A DNA stretch of 64,000 bases from Bacillus sp. BGMRC 2118 (GCA_008364785.1 VTTJ01000002.1:248001-312000), one strand, 5' to 3'; shown: positions 29,772 to 40,208, numbered from the stretch's first letter. Notes: a model not told the origin generated them from the sequence alone. Numbers and translations are program-made.

Positions 29772-30745
29772 TGAATTTTGATCGTCATCGACGCCTTCGT
29801 CGAACATCTGCTCTTCGTGATTTGGTTAGAGAAACATACCTACATAAGGAAGATTTTATTTATCCGATTTTTGTTGTGGAACAAGAGAATTACAAAAAGG
29901 AAGTTCCTTCAATGCCAGGAGTGTATCATGTATCACTAGACCTGTTATTAGAAGAAATTCAAGAGGTTGTGTCACTTGGGCTTAAATCTGTAATCCTGTT
30001 TGGAGTTCCTAATGAAAAGGATGAAGTAGGGTCTTGTGCGTATGATGAAAATGGGATTGTGCAAGAAGCTACAAAGCTTGTAAAAAAACATTATCCGGAG
30101 TTAGTTGTTGTAGTCGATACTTGTCTGTGCCAATACACCTCTCACGGACACTGTGGAGTTGTAGAAGAAGGCTATGTGCAAAACGATAAAACACTGGAGC
30201 TTTTAGCTAAAACAGCTGTCAGTCAAGCGAAAGCGGGTGCGGATATTATTGCACCGTCTAACATGATGGACGGATTTGTTGCAGCCATTCGCCAAGGTTT
30301 AGATGAAGCGGGCTTTGTTGATATTCCGGTTATGTCATATGCAGTAAAATATGCTTCAGCATTTTATGGTCCATTCAGAGACGCGGCACACAGTACACCA
30401 CAATTTGGTGACCGCAAAACGTATCAAATGGACCCGGCAAATCGATCTGAAGCATTGCGTGAAGCTGAATCTGATCTTAATGAGGGAGCAGACTTCTTAA
30501 TTGTAAAACCAGCATTATCCTACCTGGATATTATGCGTGATGTGAAGAATCATTTTAATGTACCCATCGTCGCTTACAATGTGAGTGGAGAATACTCGAT
30601 GATCAAAGCTGCAGCTCAAAATGGCTGGATTTCCGAAAAGGAAATTGTATTAGAAAAGCTGATCAGCATGAAGCGTGCAGGTGCAGATTTAATCATTACC
30701 TATTTTGCAAAAGATGCGGCTAGATGGTTGTCCGAGAACGAATAA
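29771..30745 (+). CDS. hemB: delta-aminolevulinic acid dehydratase (porphobilinogen synthase)
   Basis: Condenses two 5-aminolevulinates to porphobilinogen. In 324 residues the zinc-type cysteine cluster [16 protein letters not shown] is intact (near residue 117). The two active-site lysines lie in [17 protein letters not shown] and [13 protein letters not shown], so this is the Zn-dependent form. An AAGGAGG site in the hemD end drives the ATG. Within hemAXCDBL. Confidence 0.97.
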   Translation: MNFDRHRRLRRTSALRDLVRETYLHKEDFIYPIFVVEQENYKKEVPSMPGVYHVSLDLLLEEIQEVVSLGLKSVILFGVPNEKDEVGSCAYDENGIVQEATKLVKKHYPELVVVVDTCLCQYTSHGHCGVVEEGYVQNDKTLELLAKTAVSQAKAGADIIAPSNMMDGFVAAIRQGLDEAGFVDIPVMSYAVKYASAFYGPFRDAAHSTPQFGDRKTYQMDPANRSEALREAESDLNEGADFLIVKPALSYLDIMRDVKNHFNVPIVAYNVSGEYSMIKAAAQNGWISEKEIVLEKLISMKRAGADLIITYFAKDAARWLSENE

Positions 30746-30760
30746 CAGGAGGCACATACA

Positions 30761-32050
30761 ATGAAGCAATTTACGAAATCACAAGAGGCATTTAAGGAAG
30801 CGGTAGAAGTTCTTCCAGGAGGCGTAAACAGCCCGGTTCGTGCGTTCAAATCAGTTCAAATGGATCCTGTTTTCATGGAAAGAGGAAAAGGTTCCAAAAT
30901 ATATGATATTGATGGCAATGAATATATTGACTATGTGCTATCATGGGGACCGTTAATTCACGGTCATGCAGATGATACAGTCGTTGAAGCAATTAAGAAG
31001 GTTACTGAATCGGGAACAAGCTTCGGTGCTCCTACATTACTTGAGACAGAAGTAGCGAAAATGGTGATTGAACGAGTACCGTCCATTGAAATGGTGCGTA
31101 TGGTCAGCTCAGGTACTGAAGCGACAATGAGTGCACTACGTTTAGCACGTGGATATACAGGACGAAATAAGATTATGAAGTTTGAAGGCTGTTACCACGG
31201 TCATGGTGATTCTTTATTAATTAAAGCTGGTTCTGGTGTAGCAACACTAGGACTGCCAGATAGTCCTGGTGTACCAGAGGGAATTGCTCAAAATACAATT
31301 ACGGTACCTTACAATGATATGGAAAGTGTCAAATATGCATTCGAGCAATTCGGAGACGATATTGCTGGTGTGATTATTGAACCAGTTGCTGGGAATATGG
31401 GAGTTGTGCCTCCACAGCCTGGCTACCTTGAAGCATTACGAGAGATTACAAAGGAATACGGTGCACTTTTAATATTTGATGAAGTTATGACTGGATTCCG
31501 TGTAGGATATCATTGTGCACAAGGTGAGTTTACTATCACTCCAGACTTAACATGCTTAGGTAAAGTAATCGGCGGAGGACTTCCTGTCGGAGCGTACGGT
31601 GGTAGAAGAGAAATTATGGAGCAAATTGCACCAAGTGGACCAATCTATCAGGCAGGTACGTTATCAGGAAATCCATTAGCTATGACTGCGGGCTTTGAAA
31701 CGTTAAAAAAGCTGACGCCAGAAAGCTATGATCAATTTAACCGACAAGCTGACATGCTGATCTCAGGGATGAGACAGGCTGCAGAGAAGTATAACATTCC
31801 ACATCAATTTACACGAGCGGGTTCAATGGTTGGATTCTTCTTAACCAATGAAGAAGTCACAAACTATGAACAAGCAAAAACGTGTGATTTGAATATGTTT
31901 GCAAAGTACTATCAATACATGCTCGAAGAAGGGGTCTTTTTACCACCTTCCCAATTCGAAGGAATGTTCCTATCAACTGCTCATACAGATGAAGATATCC
32001 AAAAAACAATCCAAGCTGCCGAAACGGCGTTTTCAAAGCTTGCTAACTAA
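30761..32050 (+). CDS. hemL: glutamate-1-semialdehyde 2,1-aminomutase
   Basis: The second step of the C5 pathway, making 5-aminolevulinate. The 429-residue fold-type I PLP enzyme has VNSPVRAFK at the N-terminus, [27 protein letters not shown], and the PLP lysine in [17 protein letters not shown]. It follows hemB at 15 nt behind ACAGGAGG. It is the last gene of the operon, closed by the terminator at 32058. Confidence 0.97.
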   Translation: MKQFTKSQEAFKEAVEVLPGGVNSPVRAFKSVQMDPVFMERGKGSKIYDIDGNEYIDYVLSWGPLIHGHADDTVVEAIKKVTESGTSFGAPTLLETEVAKMVIERVPSIEMVRMVSSGTEATMSALRLARGYTGRNKIMKFEGCYHGHGDSLLIKAGSGVATLGLPDSPGVPEGIAQNTITVPYNDMESVKYAFEQFGDDIAGVIIEPVAGNMGVVPPQPGYLEALREITKEYGALLIFDEVMTGFRVGYHCAQGEFTITPDLTCLGKVIGGGLPVGAYGGRREIMEQIAPSGPIYQAGTLSGNPLAMTAGFETLKKLTPESYDQFNRQADMLISGMRQAAEKYNIPHQFTRAGSMVGFFLTNEEVTNYEQAKTCDLNMFAKYYQYMLEEGVFLPPSQFEGMFLSTAHTDEDIQKTIQAAETAFSKLAN

Positions 32051-32057
32051 CGAATCA

Positions 32058-32092
32058 AACACCATTTCATTTCACTTGAGATGGTGTTTTTT
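32058..32092 (+). terminator. hem operon terminator
   Basis: AAACACCATTTCA/TGAGATGGTGTTT (one mismatch), followed by TTT. Confidence 0.82.
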
Positions 32093-32186
32093 CATGTGTG
32101 ATCAAATATGCTAACCATAGAATTCATTTTATATGTAAGGTAGATAGAAAAACCTAGAGTTTAGACCCCAAATTTTAAAAATTCCT

Positions 32187-32215
32187 TCATAAATGGGCAA
32201 GTTTTATCATATGTC
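32187..32215 (+). promoter_or_regulatory. possible sigma-E promoter of spoVID
   Basis: TCATAAA, 14 bp, CATATGTC resembles the mother-cell sigma-E pattern (kMATATT, CATACAnT) with several mismatches. spoVID is a sigma-E gene in B. subtilis, so the site is plausible but weak. Confidence 0.3.
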
Positions 32216-32265
32216 TTTAATGACATCTTAATTATTTTGATGGGGTTTTGAAAGGAGGAGCGGAC

Positions 32266-33432
32266 TTGACTGTTGAAAATCAATCGTCGATACGATTTAC
32301 TGTAGAAGAATCAGTTTGGTTTGAAAAAGGACAGGAAGTATCTGAATTGCTATCTATGTCATTAGATCCTGAGATTAGCATTCAAGAGCATGAACAATAT
32401 ATATCTGTTAGAGGTGGATTAGTTCTAACAGGAGAATATCATGCACGTCAAGCAGATGAACAAGAGAATGATCGTGAATTTCCAGCAGGAGCTAGAGTTG
32501 TTCAAGAAGTAACGAGCAGGGAAGGTGTTTCTTATTTAACACATAAATTTCCAGTAGATATTACGATACCGAAAAACAGAATTCAAAGTTTAAATGATGT
32601 ATATGTGTCTATTGAGTCTTTTGACTATGAACTTCCCCAAAGAGGAAATCTAGTGTTGGAGGCTGAACTGGCGATCACGGGTATTTATGGTGATCAAGAA
32701 GAACAAGCAGCTCCTGTCGAAAGTGAGCCAGTTGTTGCTGTAGTTGAAGAACAAGTCCAAGAGCAACAAGAACAAGTAGAAGAGGTAGTGGATGTGAGAA
32801 ATGAACTACCTAGAGAAGAAGAGCTTGTACAGCCGTTAATGAGAGGCTCAGATGAAGAGCTAAATCATGAAGAGGCAGAAGAGGATGAAAGTCCATTCAC
32901 TCCGTTTGTTGTAGAAGCTAAGAGAGATCCTGACTTCGCTGATGAGGCTGTTGAAGCTGTTGAAGCTAAGAGAGACCCTGACTTTACTGAAGCGGCTGTT
33001 GAGGCATCGAGTGATGTAGTGGGAGATGAACAAACACAAGAGGTAGAAGATGAGTTTGATGCCAATGAAGAAGAAGTGGCAGAAGAAGCGGCTGATGAAG
33101 AAGCTTATGTTTTCACACGCCAGGCGCCACAATTCGAATTCAAGAGCAGAGTAGATACAGAAAAGGCAGTGGCAGAAAATCATAACGCTGAAGAGCAAGG
33201 TACTCGTGATGAAAATACATTGTACCTAACAAAGATTTTCGCGAAGGACGATGAATCTGAGACGACTAGACTAAAAATGTGTATCGTTCAAAAGGATGAA
33301 TCTCTTCAAGCAATAGCTGAAAGGTATGATGTACAACCACAGACTCTCATTCGAGTAAATAATTTAGACAGAGAAGACGTAGCTGTCGGTCAGATATTAT
33401 ATATTCCTGTGCCGGCTGCCAGTGGAAAATAA
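32266..33432 (+). CDS. spoVID: spore coat morphogenetic protein SpoVID
   Basis: Tethers the coat to the forespore surface and drives coat encasement. The 388 residues comprise a conserved N-terminal domain (about 5-140: IRFTVEESVWFEKGQEVSEL, HKFPVDITIPKNRIQ), a long Glu/Asp/Val-rich linker (about 145-310) with a tandem AKRDPDF repeat, and a C-terminal LysM (about 340-385, QKDESLQAIAERYDV to ILYIPVP). It is much shorter than the B. subtilis protein (about 575), owing to the linker. The start is TTG 32266 behind AAAGGAGGAG; an in-frame TTG at 32248 precedes that site. Confidence 0.93.
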   Translation: MTVENQSSIRFTVEESVWFEKGQEVSELLSMSLDPEISIQEHEQYISVRGGLVLTGEYHARQADEQENDREFPAGARVVQEVTSREGVSYLTHKFPVDITIPKNRIQSLNDVYVSIESFDYELPQRGNLVLEAELAITGIYGDQEEQAAPVESEPVVAVVEEQVQEQQEQVEEVVDVRNELPREEELVQPLMRGSDEELNHEEAEEDESPFTPFVVEAKRDPDFADEAVEAVEAKRDPDFTEAAVEASSDVVGDEQTQEVEDEFDANEEEVAEEAADEEAYVFTRQAPQFEFKSRVDTEKAVAENHNAEEQGTRDENTLYLTKIFAKDDESETTRLKMCIVQKDESLQAIAERYDVQPQTLIRVNNLDREDVAVGQILYIPVPAASGK

Positions 33433-33437
33433 GAAAG

Positions 33438-33528
33438 GCTCTTTATGTATAGAAGTACCTATATTAAGGTGACAATCCGAATTTTTGGGTTTTTACGCAT
33501 AGCAACAATCTATACGTAAACAGCCATA
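33438..33528 (+). repeat. dispersed repeat, module A long copy
   Basis: From GGCTCTTTATGTATAGAAGT through CAACAATCTATACGTAAA to CAGCC. It aligns along its length with 33706-33799. Confidence 0.75.
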
Positions 33529-33610
33529 AGAAAAGAGAAACGTGAGAGAGTGATGACTCCTCACGTCTTTCTTTAGCTAATAGGTAGGCATTCATAGGCT
33601 CTTTGTGAAA

Positions 33611-33638
33611 GGCTCTTTTCTAAAACTTTGTTGCTTTT
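33611..33638 (-). repeat. module B repeat, minus orientation
   Basis: GGCTCTTTTCTAAAACTTTG then TTGCTTTT; its complement recurs at 10964-10981 and 19217-19240. With the flanking module A copies it fills most of the 434-nt spoVID-ysxE gap; no gene is seen there. Confidence 0.6.
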
Positions 33639-33705
33639 CGTACACTTATTCTGTGTGTTCAACCAGTTTTAGAAGCAAAACGAGGGGTGAATTAGAAAAG
33701 AGCAA

Positions 33706-33799
33706 CTCTCTTTATGTATAGAAGTACCTAGATACTAAGGTGAAAATCTGGCTTCCTGAGATTTTTACGCAAAGCAACAATCTATACGAAAAAAGCCTT
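33706..33799 (+). repeat. dispersed repeat, module A long copy
   Basis: CTCTTTATGTATAGAAGTAC to CAACAATCTATACGAAAA then AAGCC. The right half also matches positions 1-51. Confidence 0.75.
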
Positions 33800-33866
33800 G
33801 TAAAAAAGAAGGTGTCAGACTTTAAAAATATATGCACAGACAACAAAAAGGAAGTGCACTTAAAAG

Positions 33867-34907
33867 ATGACTACAAAAGTGACTCATAAGTATCAACGTC
33901 TATTAAATGAATATGGGATTGAAGCAGAGTATATTGAAGATTTAGGGAATATCAAGAAAGTACACTCTAATCATGGTGTTGTTGCACTGAAGAAATCGAA
34001 ACTTCCCTACACTCATATGAATACATTCTCTGATTCTATAAAGTTTCTACACTACAAAGCGTATGGATTTGGTGTGCCCATTTTCCGAACAAAAACAGGT
34101 TCTCATTATGTTTTAGATGAAGATCATTCAGCCTATTATTTAATGCCATGGTTAGAGGATTATGTAGAGGAAGAAAGAAATGACCATGCGTTTTCGTTAT
34201 TTAAGCAATTAGGAGAACTTCATGCTAGAACAGCGAAGGATGAAAAAATCACGTCAGAGAATGTTACCTATTTTACCGAGCAACTCAAAGAAAAGTGGAA
34301 AACAAGAAACGATGAATTGGCACGATACGTGGAAAGCTGTGAAGATAAAATTTACATGTCACCCTTTGAATTATATTTTTGTACGTTTTACCAAGATATG
34401 ATCAGGGCATGTGAATTTTCACTACGTAAGCTGGATGAATGGCAAGAGCTCATGGAAGAAAAAAAGACATACCGCATTGTGTTTACACACGGTAAGCCAT
34501 CATTTAAACATTTCTTATATAATGTCGAAGGTCACGGAATGTTCATTAATTTCGAACGAAGCAGTTATTTGCCACCAATCTATGACCTGCTGTATTTCTT
34601 CTATCGCTCCTGCAACACGTACCCAATGTCAACAGACGATCGGTTTCAATGGTTTCAGACATACAGAAGCCACTTTCCATTAAAAGAAGAAGAGTTAACG
34701 TTGTTTATTACGCAGCTCTCTTATCCAGAAAAACTATACAACGTCGTCACTCAATATCGAACCAACCCAAAAAGTAAAACAGAAATCAAGCATGTTCAAG
34801 CGTTGCAACGTGCCTATTGGCAAATGAAAAATATTGAGTACTTCTTAACAAGTGTTGTGATGTATGAAGAGCAGAAGAAACAGCAGGAAGAGGCGCAGCA
34901 GGAATAA
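33867..34907 (+). CDS. ysxE: spore coat-associated kinase-like protein YsxE (CotS family)
   Basis: A 346-residue member of the CotS/YutH family, with an aminoglycoside phosphotransferase-like fold. The small lobe is at residues about 5-100 (VVALKKSKLPYTHMN, YYLMPWLEDY); LGELHART and a Brenner-like VFTHGKPSFKHFLY mark the large lobe. The catalytic Asp of true kinases (HGDxxxxN) is replaced, giving HGKPSFKH, so activity is doubtful. By B. subtilis position it is the partner of spoVID, involved in the coat. Here the two are split by a repeat-rich gap. Confidence 0.88.
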   Translation: MTTKVTHKYQRLLNEYGIEAEYIEDLGNIKKVHSNHGVVALKKSKLPYTHMNTFSDSIKFLHYKAYGFGVPIFRTKTGSHYVLDEDHSAYYLMPWLEDYVEEERNDHAFSLFKQLGELHARTAKDEKITSENVTYFTEQLKEKWKTRNDELARYVESCEDKIYMSPFELYFCTFYQDMIRACEFSLRKLDEWQELMEEKKTYRIVFTHGKPSFKHFLYNVEGHGMFINFERSSYLPPIYDLLYFFYRSCNTYPMSTDDRFQWFQTYRSHFPLKEEELTLFITQLSYPEKLYNVVTQYRTNPKSKTEIKHVQALQRAYWQMKNIEYFLTSVVMYEEQKKQQEEAQQE

Positions 34908-34912
34908 AAACG

Positions 34913-34946
34913 ACAAAATGCCTGGAGGAGATTCCAGGCATTTTGT
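34913..34946 (+). terminator. ysxE terminator hairpin
   Basis: ACAAAATGCCTGGA/TCCAGGCATTTTGT perfect stem; no long T-run. Confidence 0.7.
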
Positions 34947-35006
34947 AATGATAACAAATATGTGTTTTTTCAAAACTACCATAAAATCAAAATGACATAA
35001 AGACTC

Positions 35007-35204
35007 CTATAGATAGAGTCTACTAGACAACCTCTTAATCCCCTCCGTACAAGCAATGCATCCTAAAATGCCAGCCCATTCATTTGAGGTAAGAACTTTT
35101 AGTGAAAAATAAATACTAGTTCCAATTAAACAATCTACAAAAATAAATCTTTTGATGGACGAGCTTTTAATGGAATAAAAGACGATTTGATTTTGTTTAA
35201 TCAC
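35007..35204 (-). CDS. possible small membrane protein, unrecognised
   Basis: A 65-residue ORF with two hydrophobic stretches (about 19-37 and 41-56), starting at GTG 35204. The ribosome site is weak (GGGTG). I do not recognise it. It may be a real small gene or a chance ORF in the ysxE-valS gap (34947-35364), which otherwise shows nothing. Confidence 0.3.
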   Translation of the reverse strand: MIKQNQIVFYSIKSSSIKRFIFVDCLIGTSIYFSLKVLTSNEWAGILGCIACTEGIKRLSSRLYL

Positions 35205-35307
35205 TATACGTCACACCCAATATATTTTTCTTAAGGTATGATTGATGTAGACTGTCTTATTCCATTTATAGACTTAGCCCACTTCGATAAAGAATAGACC
35301 AAGTAAA

Positions 35308-35339
35308 AATACACTCAGATACTGGATCTAAGTGTATTC
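35308..35339 (-). terminator. terminator for the minus-strand small gene
   Basis: AATACACTTAGAT/ATCTGAGTGTATT on the minus strand, followed by TTTACTT. Confidence 0.7.
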
Positions 35340-35364
35340 CTCCTAAGTAGTAGTTCTCATTCGT

Positions 35365-35559
35365 TCAAATCCACTCAAGATGAAAGCTGACAGCGAGTAA
35401 AATAAAGATGGCCAAGAGCAAAACATCAAAGGTAGTTGGGAGAAATATTGTTCGGACCGCTTGAAAGATTGTAAGGGGAATAATTACTTGTGCTGCCACA
35501 CCACGACAATAACGTAACCAAGGAGGTAAGGAATAAGGGTTATACCGTCTTCTTTTCAT
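35365..35559 (-). CDS. small conserved-looking membrane protein
   Basis: A 64-residue protein with a basic N-terminus (KRRRYNPYSLPPWLRYCR) and one or two transmembrane helices (about 23-40 and 43-60, ending FHLEWI). The start is ATG 35559, with a strong AGGAGGG 5 nt upstream; the ORF could extend six codons further but without a site. A terminator follows. It may correspond to the small gene yszA of this region in B. subtilis, but that is from memory and unverified. Function unknown. Confidence 0.7.
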   Translation of the reverse strand: MKRRRYNPYSLPPWLRYCRGVAAQVIIPLTIFQAVRTIFLPTTFDVLLLAIFILLAVSFHLEWI

Positions 35560-35679
35560 AAGAACCCTCCTAATCATATAATGTTATACATAGGATATGC
35601 TTGATGTCGTCCAATTGTGACAGAAGGCTGGGCAAAATCCTTAACTTTGTATACAATACAAAAATATTGGAAATACTTA

Positions 35680-35708
35680 TTGACGATTCAGTTTCAATTT
35701 CGTAGACT
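35680..35708 (+). promoter_or_regulatory. sigma-A promoter of the valS leader
   Basis: TTGACG, 17 bp, TAGACT, just before the T-box leader. Confidence 0.65.
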
Positions 35709-35734
35709 ATGTAATATATTATTTTTCGTAATAG

Positions 35735-36014
35735 ATGTAAATTGCATCGATAGGGAAGAGTACAGTTTAGCCCCTTCAGAGAGAGAAATCATTCGGACTA
35801 ATGCGTCCACTGCTGTGAGATTTCTTAGGAAAGCAACGCTGGAATGTCGCCCTTAAGCAGCTCTTTTGAACGATTTAGTAGGAAGAGCCGGTCTCAGCCG
35901 TTATCTGATTGAGAGTGCAAGAAAATTGCTTAAAAAAAGAGCATTTCCTTGCAAAAAAAGGTGGTACCGCGAAACTTAACTCCTTTCGTCCTTTTATTGG
36001 ATGAGGGGAGTTTT
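35735..36014 (+). promoter_or_regulatory. T-box riboswitch (tRNA-Val) upstream of valS
   Basis: The Stem I region contains GGGAAGAGTA and CAGAGAGAG. The specifier loop GGAATGTCGCCC presents GTC (35846-35848), a valine codon. The T-box core AAAGGTGGTACCGCG is at 35957-35971. The terminator AACTCC...GGGGAGTTTTTT is at 35978-36014. By family knowledge, uncharged tRNA-Val pairs with the specifier and the T-box bulge, stabilising the antiterminator so valS is made. Confidence 0.93.
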
Positions 36015-36092
36015 TTATTTTTTATCGACAAGTGCCAGGCACCACCCGAATTTTGTCGAATAAAAGAGAATGAAATTAGGAGGGGATTTTTG

Positions 36093-38738
36093 ATGGAAAA
36101 CAAGGAGCAGGGTCTTTCAACGAAGTATGATCCGAAAGCGATTGAGGCTGGTCGTTATGAGTTTTGGTTAAATGGTAAGTATTTTGAAGCGAAGCCAGAG
36201 GAAGGGAAGAAGCCATATACGATTGTCATTCCGCCTCCAAACGTAACGGGTAAGCTTCACTTAGGGCATGCATGGGATACCACGTTACAGGATATTTTGA
36301 CACGTATAAAGCGCATGCAGGGTTACGATGTATTGTGGTTACCAGGAATGGACCATGCGGGTATCGCAACACAGGCAAAGGTTGAAGGGAAGCTTCGTGA
36401 AGAAGGAAAAACTCGTTATGATCTAGGACGCGAGAAGTTCCTCGAAGAGACATGGAAATGGAAAGAAGAGTATGCTGGTCATATCCGTCAGCAATGGTCG
36501 AAGTTAGGATTAGGTTTAGACTACTCACGCGAGCGCTTCACAATGGATGAAGGTTTATCCAAAGCAGTTCGTGAAGTATTCGTTTCTCTTTACAACAAAG
36601 GCTTAATATACCGTGGAGAGCGTATTATTAACTGGGATCCAGCAACGAAGACTGCTCTTTCTGATATAGAAGTAATTTACAAGGATGTTCAAGGTGCGTT
36701 TTATCATATGCATTATCCATTAGCAGATGGTTCAGGAACCATCGATGTTGCAACAACAAGACCAGAAACAATGCTAGGTGATACAGCAGTAGCGGTTCAT
36801 CCAGAAGATGAACGCTACAAGCACTTAATTGGTAAAACCGTAATTCTACCAATCATTGGCCGTGAGATTCCGATTGTTGGTGATGATTACGTTGATATGG
36901 AATTTGGTTCAGGTGCAGTAAAGATTACACCTGCTCATGACCCGAACGATTTTGAAATCGGTAACCGTCATAATTTAGAGAGAATTCTCGTAATGAACGA
37001 AGACGGAACGATGAATCAAAATGCAGGGAAATACCAAGGTATGGACCGTTTTGCTTGCCGTAAGCAAATTGTAAAAGATCTGCAAGAACAAGGAACACTT
37101 TTCAAAATTGAAGAACATACACACTCTGTTGGACATAGTGAAAGAAGTGACGCTGTTGTTGAGCCATATTTATCAACACAATGGTTCGTAGACATGCAGC
37201 CGCTAGCGAAAAAAGCGGTTGAACTTCAACAAAGTGAAGACAAAGTAAACTTTGTACCAGATCGATTTGAAAACACATACCTACGATGGATGGAAAATAT
37301 CCGTGACTGGTGTATTTCACGTCAGCTATGGTGGGGACACAGAATTCCGGCTTGGTATCACAAAGAAACGGGTGAAGTTTACGTAGGACATGAAGCACCG
37401 GCAGATGAAGAAAATTGGGAGCAAGATAATGACGTACTAGACACTTGGTTCAGTTCAGCGTTATGGCCATTTTCAACAATGGGCTGGCCAGATGTTGAAG
37501 CAGCAGATTACAAGCGTTATTATCCAGGAAATGTACTAGTAACAGGCTATGACATTATCTTCTTCTGGGTATCTCGTATGATTTTCCAAGCATTAGAATT
37601 TACAGAAACACGACCATTTGACGATGTATTAATTCACGGATTAGTTCGTGCATCAGATGGACGTAAAATGAGTAAATCACTTGGTAACGGTGTAGATCCA
37701 ATGGATGTAATTGACGAGTTTGGTGCAGATTCTCTGCGTTACTTCCTATCTACAGGAAGCTCACCAGGTCAAGACTTACGTTTCAGTACGGAAAAGGTTG
37801 AAGCAACATGGAACTTTGCCAATAAGATTTGGAACGCTTCACGTTTTGCACTTATGAACATGGATGGATTAACATATGAGCAGCTCGATTTATCAGGTGA
37901 AAAATCAGTAGCTGACAAGTGGATTTTAACTCGACTCAATGAAACAATCCAAGACATCACTAAGCTCGTTGATAAATATGAGTTTGGTGAAGTTGGAAGA
38001 CTTCTATACAACTTTATCTGGGATGATTTCTGTGACTGGTATATCGAAATGGCGAAGATTCCATTATACGGTGAGGAAGAGCAGGCAAAATTAACAACAA
38101 GATCAATTCTAGCTTACGTTCTTGACCAAACCATGAGATTGTTACATCCATTCATGCCGTTCATTACAGAGGAAATATGGCAGGCACTACCTCATCAAGG
38201 TGAATCGATTACAGTTGCTAGCTGGCCGGAAGTTCGTTCTGAATTATCAGATGAGCAGGCTGCAAATGATATGAAGCTGTTAGTGGATATAATCCGTTCC
38301 GTACGTAATATTCGTGCAGAGGTTAATACACCAATGAGCAAACAAATCAAGTTAGCTATTAAAGCAAAAGATGCGGAAACCCTTGAAAAGCTAGAAAGAA
38401 ACCGTTCATATATTGAAAGGTTCTGTAATCCAAGTGAGTTAACAATGGGTACTGACATTGAAACAACAGAACAGGCAATGACAGCCATTGTTACAGGAGC
38501 TGAACTTTCATTACCGCTTCAAGGCCTAATCAATATCGATGAAGAAATTAAGCGATTAGAGAAAGAATTAGATAAGCTAAATAGCGAAGTAGAACGTGTT
38601 CAGAAGAAACTATCTAACGAAGGTTTTGTTAAGAAAGCACCTGAAAAGGTTATCGAAGAAGAGCGTCAAAAGCAGCAGGACTATACAGAAAAACGCGATA
38701 CAGTTCAAAAGCGTATTGATGAACTAAAAGCATTATAA
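36093..38738 (+). CDS. valS: valyl-tRNA synthetase
   Basis: A class I synthetase charging tRNA-Val. The 881 residues contain the HIGH-type [16 protein letters not shown] near residue 50, a CP1 editing insertion (around 190-400, [14 protein letters not shown]), the KMSKS loop [14 protein letters not shown] near 525, the anticodon-binding domain, and a C-terminal coiled coil (about 810-881). The start is ATG 36093 behind AGGAGGGG; the open frame runs upstream into the T-box but lacks a site. Regulated by the T-box leader. Confidence 0.97.
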   Translation: MENKEQGLSTKYDPKAIEAGRYEFWLNGKYFEAKPEEGKKPYTIVIPPPNVTGKLHLGHAWDTTLQDILTRIKRMQGYDVLWLPGMDHAGIATQAKVEGKLREEGKTRYDLGREKFLEETWKWKEEYAGHIRQQWSKLGLGLDYSRERFTMDEGLSKAVREVFVSLYNKGLIYRGERIINWDPATKTALSDIEVIYKDVQGAFYHMHYPLADGSGTIDVATTRPETMLGDTAVAVHPEDERYKHLIGKTVILPIIGREIPIVGDDYVDMEFGSGAVKITPAHDPNDFEIGNRHNLERILVMNEDGTMNQNAGKYQGMDRFACRKQIVKDLQEQGTLFKIEEHTHSVGHSERSDAVVEPYLSTQWFVDMQPLAKKAVELQQSEDKVNFVPDRFENTYLRWMENIRDWCISRQLWWGHRIPAWYHKETGEVYVGHEAPADEENWEQDNDVLDTWFSSALWPFSTMGWPDVEAADYKRYYPGNVLVTGYDIIFFWVSRMIFQALEFTETRPFDDVLIHGLVRASDGRKMSKSLGNGVDPMDVIDEFGADSLRYFLSTGSSPGQDLRFSTEKVEATWNFANKIWNASRFALMNMDGLTYEQLDLSGEKSVADKWILTRLNETIQDITKLVDKYEFGEVGRLLYNFIWDDFCDWYIEMAKIPLYGEEEQAKLTTRSILAYVLDQTMRLLHPFMPFITEEIWQALPHQGESITVASWPEVRSELSDEQAANDMKLLVDIIRSVRNIRAEVNTPMSKQIKLAIKAKDAETLEKLERNRSYIERFCNPSELTMGTDIETTEQAMTAIVTGAELSLPLQGLINIDEEIKRLEKELDKLNSEVERVQKKLSNEGFVKKAPEKVIEEERQKQQDYTEKRDTVQKRIDELKAL

Positions 38739-38743
38739 TCCAT

Positions 38744-38774
38744 AGTGGAGGCGAACTTTTCGTCTCCACTTTTC
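38744..38774 (+). terminator. hairpin between valS and folC
   Basis: AGTGGAGGCGAA/TTCGTCTCCACT (one bulge) followed by TTTTC, just before the folC ribosome site. It may attenuate read-through. Confidence 0.6.
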
Positions 38775-38795
38775 ACTATGATGGAGGAAGAAACC

Positions 38796-40091
38796 ATGAA
38801 CATGACATACAATGAAGCAATTGATTGGATTCATTCACGATTACGATTAGGAATTAAACCCGGGCTAACCCGAATGGAATGGATGATGAAAAGATTAGGA
38901 CATCCTGAACGTAATATCCGCGCCATTCATGTTGCGGGAACAAACGGGAAGGGTTCAACCGTAAGTTACATCCGCTCTATTCTACAAGAAGCGGGCTATT
39001 TAGTAGGTACTTTCACATCCCCATACATTGAACAATTTAATGAAAGAATTAGTGTGAATGGAGTACCTATCTCAAATGAGGAGATTGCAAACCTTACTGA
39101 AATAATTAAGCCGTTATCAGACGAGCTTGAACATACAGAGTTAGGTGCACCGACAGAGTTTGAGATTATTACAGCCATGTCACTTTACTACTTCGGAAAA
39201 ATGAAACCAATGGACTTTGTCGTATACGAAGTGGGATTAGGTGGTCGGTTTGATTCAACAAATATTATTCATCCGATCGTTTCCGTTATTACAACGATTG
39301 GTATGGACCATACAGCCATTCTCGGTGACACCATAGAACAAATTGCATTTGAAAAGGCAGGAATTATTAAATCAGGAGTTCCAATTATTACTGGTGTTAG
39401 GCAGGAGAGTGCTCTTCAGGTTATTACAGATCTTGCCACCGAACATAAAGCTGCAAGATATATTTTGGGACAAGACTTCGAAGTATATCATCAGAAATCC
39501 AATGAAGTGGGTGAAAAATTCTCATTCCAATCTGATAGAAGCAAACTAGAGGATCTTCAGATTACGATGAAGGGTTCACATCAAGTACTGAATGCTGCAC
39601 TTGCCTTAAAGACAGTAGAGTATCTTCAAACGTATTATGCGGTTTATATAACGGAAGAAACCATTCGTTCAGGCTTAGAAAAAATGTTCTGGGTTGGACG
39701 CTTCGAAAAGGTAAGTGACCATCCACTTGTATTCATTGACGGGGCACACAATCCAGAAGGTGTAAATGAGTTAGTTAAGACAGTAAATACCCATCTAAAA
39801 GGTAAATCTATCACAATTTTATTTAGTGCCTTACAAGATAAAAAGCTAGACGAAATGATAGAGGCATTGGATGAAATCAGTGATCACATTATCTTTACAT
39901 CATTTGACTTTCCGAGAGCTGCCAGTGCTGTAGAACTAGCAACCATCTATCCACAAAAGCAATATGAAGCAATAGAAAATTTTAAAGAAGCAATTGATTC
40001 AATCCTAGTAAATCTAGATGAAAATCAAGTGCTTGTCATTACCGGCTCCCTGTATTTTATATCTGAAGTAAGAAAATACATTTTAAGGTAG
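38796..40091 (+). CDS. folC: folylpolyglutamate synthase/dihydrofolate synthase
   Basis: Adds glutamate to (dihydro)folates, keeping them in the cell. The 431-residue Mur-ligase-fold protein has the P-loop GTNGKGSTVSYI near residue 48, the TSPYIEQFNERI motif, GLGGRFDSTN, a GMDHTAILGDT block with EKAGIIK, and FIDGAHNPEGV in the C-terminal half. The start is ATG 38796 behind GGAGGAAG; the in-frame ATG at 38745 lies in the hairpin. It follows valS as in B. subtilis. The next B. subtilis gene, comC, is displaced here. Confidence 0.95.
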   Translation: MNMTYNEAIDWIHSRLRLGIKPGLTRMEWMMKRLGHPERNIRAIHVAGTNGKGSTVSYIRSILQEAGYLVGTFTSPYIEQFNERISVNGVPISNEEIANLTEIIKPLSDELEHTELGAPTEFEIITAMSLYYFGKMKPMDFVVYEVGLGGRFDSTNIIHPIVSVITTIGMDHTAILGDTIEQIAFEKAGIIKSGVPIITGVRQESALQVITDLATEHKAARYILGQDFEVYHQKSNEVGEKFSFQSDRSKLEDLQITMKGSHQVLNAALALKTVEYLQTYYAVYITEETIRSGLEKMFWVGRFEKVSDHPLVFIDGAHNPEGVNELVKTVNTHLKGKSITILFSALQDKKLDEMIEALDEISDHIIFTSFDFPRAASAVELATIYPQKQYEAIENFKEAIDSILVNLDENQVLVITGSLYFISEVRKYILR

Positions 40092-40132
40092 TATAGGTAA
40101 TTAGTAATGGTAGGAATATCCTAAATATTAAT

Positions 40133-40161
40133 GTGACAGATTTCTGTAAATTTGATAATAT
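40133..40161 (+). promoter_or_regulatory. possible promoter of the diguanylate cyclase gene
   Basis: GTGACA, 17 bp, TAATAT. Partial match to sigma-A. Confidence 0.35.
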
Positions 40162-40208
40162 AGTAGATAGATTTACAATTTTCGTCAAATGAAAAAGGAG
40201 GGATATGT

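Noticed and set aside
33438..33799. CRISPR-like array
   Set aside because: The repeats are few, of unequal spacing and orientation, partly degenerate and spread across the genome window. There are no spacers and no cas genes.
36226..38488. several minus-strand ORFs over valS
   Set aside because: They are mirror frames of a highly conserved synthetase and lack ribosome sites.
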